Assembly (NCBI GenBank): GCA_959018155.1
Contig: CAUEKH010000016.1
Location: 1-17,450, forward strand
DNA length: 17,450 bases
From: an uncultured Hungatella sp.
GTDB taxonomy: Bacteria > Bacillota > Clostridia > Lachnospirales > Lachnospiraceae
Direction: 5' to 3'
The translations under genes were made by a program, and so were the position numbers. The notes under the pieces were generated by a model, which saw nothing but the letters and a program-made list of their open reading frames with translations, was not told the DNA's origin and made no database searches. Shown one piece after another: positions 14,457 to 17,450 of this stretch (positions are counted from its first letter, which is position 1; each line of letters begins with the position of its first letter).

Positions 14457-15404
14457 ATGTACGAAATAACGAAGAGTATACTGGATCCTTTATTTACCAT
14501 CTGCCGGTACGACGGTCAGAAAAGCCCGCGGATTTCCTTTCCGGGCCAGTCTGGCTGCCGCTTCGTATTCTATACTTCTAAAGGAACCTCGTTTTCCATA
14601 GATTCCTTTTCTCTTCTGGAAAAACTGCCTGAAGTTTCACAGATGAACGGCAATTCTTCCCTGTTGCAGTTTCCCGCCCTGATTCTCTCGGTTGACTGGG
14701 AAAATTTCTGTAATTATTTAAATACCCTGAAGTTGCAGGAGAAGTTCCCGATGTTTGAGGCTGTAAAACAGGAACAATTGCGGATTCTGACCGCAGAACA
14801 GTCCGACGCCTTCAGCCGGCTTTTCCGAAAAATCTATGTCTGGTATGAGGAGAATCCGGAATCTCTGCGTCTTTTAAAATATTCCTGGCTCTACGAAGTC
14901 CTTCTCACCATACGCCGTGTATATCAGAATCACAGCCCGAAAGACCGCGCCGAAACAAGGGAAACAAAAACTTCTGAATCAGAGCGGATTTCAGAAAAAC
15001 CAGAAAGTTTTGCTGACTCATCCTGTACCGCTCTCCACACCATACGCAGAATTGTCCCATACATCCGTGACCATTATATGGAACCTTTAACTGTCGATAC
15101 TATCTCTGAACGGTTCTACATCAGCAAATACCATCTGATGCGGGAATTCAAACGATATACCGGTTTTACCATCCATACCTGTCTCTTAAACGAAAGAATT
15201 GCCCACGCTAAAACCATGATTTCCCATGGAATGAACGCAGGCGAAGTCAGCAATCTCGTTGGATTTTCCGATTATTCTCTGTTTTACAGGGCATTCGTTA
15301 AAGTGACCGGAATGACTCCGAAACAGTATGGAGACAGGACCATACAGAGGGAAGAACTGCCTGGCAGAGACGGGGCCGAAGACGCCGCATACCATATTTC
15401 ATGA
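14457..15404 (+). CDS. AraC-family transcriptional regulator
   Basis: DNA-binding regulator of 315 residues. The start is the ATG at 14457 with GGGAGG seven bases upstream; the open frame reaches back to a GTG at 14439 that lacks a ribosome site. The N-terminal 200 residues (FVFYTSKGTSFSID, VDWENFCNYLNTL, LRLLKYSWLYEVLLTIRRVYQ) are not a clear arabinose-type cupin, and I cannot name a ligand. A charged, probably disordered linker rich in Glu, Ser and Lys lies near 165-190. The C-terminal AraC domain has EPLTVDTISERFYISKYHLMREF as first and NAGEVSNLVGFSDYSLFYRAF as second helix-turn-helix, ending GMTPKQYGDR. It is divergent from the sensor operon and converges on the zinc-ribbon gene 15 bases away. 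Divergent placement hints at, but does not prove, control of the sugar genes. Confidence 0.92.
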   Translation: MYEITKSILDPLFTICRYDGQKSPRISFPGQSGCRFVFYTSKGTSFSIDSFSLLEKLPEVSQMNGNSSLLQFPALILSVDWENFCNYLNTLKLQEKFPMFEAVKQEQLRILTAEQSDAFSRLFRKIYVWYEENPESLRLLKYSWLYEVLLTIRRVYQNHSPKDRAETRETKTSESERISEKPESFADSSCTALHTIRRIVPYIRDHYMEPLTVDTISERFYISKYHLMREFKRYTGFTIHTCLLNERIAHAKTMISHGMNAGEVSNLVGFSDYSLFYRAFVKVTGMTPKQYGDRTIQREELPGRDGAEDAAYHIS

Positions 15405-15419
15405 CAGTCATTTCCTTCC

Positions 15420-15803
15420 TCATTCCAGATGTCTCCCGCACATCGGGCAGAACACGAAATTTTCCGTCGTCTCGTACCCGCAGTTGCTGCAATGCTTCCT
15501 GTTCGTATAAGGGTTGCCGTTTCCCTCCGTCAGAAGGGTCAGATCGCCTTCCTGAATCTCCATCAGTTGACCGTGGGCAATCTTACTGCCGGTATCCGGA
15601 TTCAGTTCATAGACAGCATTGCAGCAGGACATCTGCACGTAATAGCGACGGTTCCATTTGATAAGCGGAATAAAAAACAGGCTGAAATAAGAATAGGTCA
15701 TAAAAATCTGATACCGCCCGAACGCCCCGCACTGGCTGCATATAACGGCCTTCTCCATATCCAGCATCTTCTTTCCCTGGCTGATTCCACAGATAAAGAA
15801 CAT
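15420..15803 (-). CDS. Zinc-ribbon protein (zinc-ribbon 15-like)
   Basis: Small protein of 127 residues. The start is the ATG at 15803 with GGGAGG six bases upstream; the open frame to 15830 has no such site. It begins MFFICGISQGKKMLDMEKA, has a first metal pair CSQCG, and a hydrophobic stretch (YFSLFFIPLIKWNRRYYVQM) followed by SCCNAVYEL. After a linker it ends with a second ribbon, CSNCG then FCPMCGRHLE. This order (FFI.. opening, zinc knuckle, FFIPL.KW, C-terminal ribbon) fits the widespread Firmicutes zinc-ribbon family of unknown role. It has its own candidate promoter and converges with the AraC gene without an obvious terminator between them. Function unknown; probably unrelated to the sugar genes. 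Confidence 0.85.
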   Translation of the reverse strand: MFFICGISQGKKMLDMEKAVICSQCGAFGRYQIFMTYSYFSLFFIPLIKWNRRYYVQMSCCNAVYELNPDTGSKIAHGQLMEIQEGDLTLLTEGNGNPYTNRKHCSNCGYETTENFVFCPMCGRHLE

Positions 15804-15841
15804 GGTAAACCTCCCTTTGCTTTCGTTCATCTTGTTATCTC

Positions 15842-15871
15842 AGTATAACACAGGCGCAGCTGGTGAAACAA
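15842..15871 (-). promoter_or_regulatory. Candidate promoter of the zinc-ribbon gene
   Basis: On the minus strand TTGTTT (15871-15866) and TATACT (15847-15842) are 18 bases apart, about 40 bases before the start codon at 15803. A further TATAAT at 15908-15903 is an alternative -10 with only a weak -35. Confidence 0.4.
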
Positions 15872-15950
15872 GGACTTTACGCCTGGAACTTCATGGACGC
15901 CAATTATACCTGATATTGTTTTCGTAAAAATCCGTAACAGAAAATTTCAG

Positions 15951-16006
15951 AAAAACAGGAGAACCCCCGCCTGGCCTTCCGGTCATTCGGTGAATTCTCC
16001 TGTTTT
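15951..16006 (-). terminator. Intrinsic terminator after the DUF378 gene
   Basis: AAAACAGGAGAA (15952-15963) and TTCTCCTGTTTT (15995-16006) form a perfect 12-base-pair stem around a 31-base GC-rich loop. On the minus strand the stem is followed by T residues, placing it 34 bases after the DUF378 stop. The plus strand side is also T-rich, so it may work both ways. Confidence 0.8.
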
Positions 16007-16039
16007 GTCTGTTTTTCTGTTTTGCTGTATTCCTTTTAA

Positions 16040-16252
16040 TTATCTCTCTGTACTTACTTCTGAGCGACCATAAAAGGTGAGTAAGTACAACCCGCAGATT
16101 CCTACCAGCGCATACACGATTCTGGAAATCCATGACATGCTGCCGAAAAGAAATGACACCAGATTGAAATTGAAGAAACCTACCAGCCCCCAGTTTACCG
16201 CTCCGATAATGGCGATTGTCAGGGCTGTGTAGTCCAATGCTTTATTTCCCAT
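16040..16252 (-). CDS. DUF378 family small membrane protein (YuzA-like)
   Basis: Membrane protein of 70 residues with AAGGAGG seven bases before the ATG at 16252. Two hydrophobic helices are visible: ALTIAIIGAVNWGLVGFF, with the family's IGAxNWGLxG hallmark, and ISRIVYALVGICGLYLLTF. They are joined by FNLVSFLFGSMSW, and the tail is short and charged. Length and motifs match DUF378 well. It follows the MoxR-like ATPase by 54 bases on the same strand and is closed by the terminator at 15951-16006. The family has no established function. Confidence 0.93.
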   Translation of the reverse strand: MGNKALDYTALTIAIIGAVNWGLVGFFNFNLVSFLFGSMSWISRIVYALVGICGLYLLTFYGRSEVSTER

Positions 16253-16306
16253 GGCACTACCTCCTTTTCTGTCATTATTATGGAGAAGTTTATGGGATTT
16301 TATACA

Positions 16307-17450
16307 TTATCTGCCCAGATTATCTATTCTTGTTTTAATATCGTCCTCTCTGTTCTGAAACAGCAGTCTTTCGTTGTACTGAAAATACCGCTCGCAGTCG
16401 TACTCCTGCAAAAACTGTACGCTGAACCGGCCCGTATTCAGTTCCGTGATAAATACCACCATCTCCTGGCTGTCCCCGAAAGCCGCCTCCATAAAATCAA
16501 AGGCAAATTCCAGCATCGTCCCGGTTTCTTTGAGAGAAGTCTCATAGGCCCGGCTTTCCTCAGCAAACATACTCTTAATCCGATCCCATTCCCCGTCTTC
16601 TGACAGTTCCTGTGTGCGGCGTTCCTCATTTATTATCTTTTCATAGCGTTCCAGTATTATTTCCACATCTCGGTGGAGATAATCGCTCTGGCGCGTCAGC
16701 AGCCCCGATTCCCGGAGGTGTTCCCGGTTTTTGTGAAATTCCTGCCGCAGAGCCCCGAGACCGGTTATCCCGGGTTCTCCACCCTTCAGTTTTTGCAGTT
16801 CACCAAGCAGCAGTTCCGTCCGCTCCCCGTTCCGGATGACTTCCTTAAATCCCTGGTTCAGCCTCGACAGAATCAGCCCGATGACGCTCAGCTTCTCATC
16901 AAATGGCGCCCTTTTAAGCCGGTTACAGAGACTCTCCCTGATTGTGCCTGAAAGAATTTCCTCAATCTGGTAATCATCCTGGTATTTATAATAGAGTTCC
17001 AGGTAATTGGCGAAATCCTTCGCGATTTTCGGGAACTGGATGTACTGCCCGATCACCTCGCGGTCCACCGGCTTATCTATTTTTTCATACACTTCGATGA
17101 GGCGCGACAAATCTTCCCAGCCTCTCGGCGTTGCGAACAGTTTACCGTCCACCGTCGTCTCAATCCGGCAGAAGGAATCCGGCTTCGTATTGAGATACGA
17201 AAGAATTGCCGGGTGAATGGACTGCTCATAGGCATATTCCTTCCACACGCCCAAATCCGGCTCCACATGGATCATCTTGATACGGTCGAGAGTAACCACA
17301 TCAAAGTCCCGGACGGATTTATTATATTCCGGCGGATTTCCGGCCGCAACGATGATCCAGCCTTCCGGAATCTGGTGGTTACCAAAGGTCTTGCACTGGA
17401 GAAACTGAAGCATGGTCGGGACCAGAGTTTCCGATACGCAGTTGATCTCA
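16307..17450 (-). CDS. MoxR-like AAA ATPase, N terminus outside the window
   Basis: About 380 C-terminal residues are visible; the frame remains open to base 17450, entering as EINCVSETLVPTMLQFLQ. The ATG at 17413 is therefore internal, not the start. EIN is the tail of the Walker B motif (normally LDEIN); VAAGNPPEYNKS is sensor 1; the DRI stretch and ATPRGWEDLSRLIE are the arginine-finger and sensor-2 region typical of MoxR-type AAA+ proteins. The Walker A half is missing from the window. The C-terminal 200 residues are charged and helical with a likely coiled coil (ILERYEKIINEERRTQELSE). Such ATPases usually act as chaperones with a VWA-domain partner, but none is seen downstream; it could lie elsewhere. 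Confidence 0.9.
   Translation of the reverse strand, partial: EINCVSETLVPTMLQFLQCKTFGNHQIPEGWIIVAAGNPPEYNKSVRDFDVVTLDRIKMIHVEPDLGVWKEYAYEQSIHPAILSYLNTKPDSFCRIETTVDGKLFATPRGWEDLSRLIEVYEKIDKPVDREVIGQYIQFPKIAKDFANYLELYYKYQDDYQIEEILSGTIRESLCNRLKRAPFDEKLSVIGLILSRLNQGFKEVIRNGERTELLLGELQKLKGGEPGITGLGALRQEFHKNREHLRESGLLTRQSDYLHRDVEIILERYEKIINEERRTQELSEDGEWDRIKSMFAEESRAYETSLKETGTMLEFAFDFMEAAFGDSQEMVVFITELNTGRFSVQFLQEYDCERYFQYNERLLFQNREDDIKTRIDNLGR

Noticed and set aside
17411..17413. ATG at 17413 as the start of the MoxR-like gene.
   Set aside because: The frame continues upstream to the window edge with conserved AAA+ sequence (EINCVSETLVPT), so the gene is cut by the window rather than starting here.

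Overview
The window looks like a chromosomal piece of an anaerobic, gut-type Clostridia, most likely Lachnospiraceae. This is inferred from strong AAGGAGG-type ribosome sites, a CUT1 sugar transporter without its own ATPase, YesM/YesN-type two-component regulators, several intracellular glycoside hydrolases and lipoprotein solute-binding proteins. No 16S, tRNA, CRISPR, insertion sequence or integrase was seen, so the assignment is by style only. No stretch over 300 bases lacks a gene. The longest gaps (5140-5363, 14032-14239 and 15804-16039) hold the promoter, operator and terminator signals listed.

Region 1 (1-5139, all minus strand) is one oligosaccharide-use operon. In transcription order it runs: lipoprotein sugar-binding protein, intercistronic hairpin, MalF-type permease, MalG-type permease, GH2 enzyme with beta-glucuronidase features, and a GH43 enzyme cut by the window edge. 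Both enzymes lack export signals, so imported oligosaccharides are probably cut in the cytoplasm.

Region 2 (5140-6750) is a plus-strand, visibly AT-rich insertion. It holds an RloA/AbiLi-like AAA ATPase whose usual RloB-like partner seems to be missing. Only an overlapping start codon and a few codons remain before a large terminator hairpin.

Region 3 (6751-14031, minus strand) holds a second solute-binding lipoprotein, clearly paralogous to the transporter's, then a YesM-type histidine kinase, a YesN-type response regulator and a large GH2 beta-galactosidase-like enzyme. The second binding protein overlaps the kinase gene by 4 bases and has no permease beside it, which suggests a three-component sensor (binding protein, kinase, regulator). 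Upstream of the binding-protein/kinase/regulator operon, the GH2 gene and the transporter operon I find related 16-base half-sites repeated 21-22 bases apart. They are candidate binding sites for the regulator and would join the three units into one regulon.

Region 4 (14032-17450) is more ordinary: a 57-codon hypothetical gene and an AraC-family regulator (plus strand), then a zinc-ribbon protein, a DUF378 membrane protein and the C-terminal part of a MoxR-like AAA ATPase that runs off the end (minus strand).

Working model: the sensor binding protein reports an external oligosaccharide to the kinase, the regulator activates the transporter and hydrolases, and the combined beta-glucuronidase, beta-galactosidase and GH43 activities remove side chains. 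That combination would suit arabinogalactan-type or other plant glycan fragments, but the substrate is inference.
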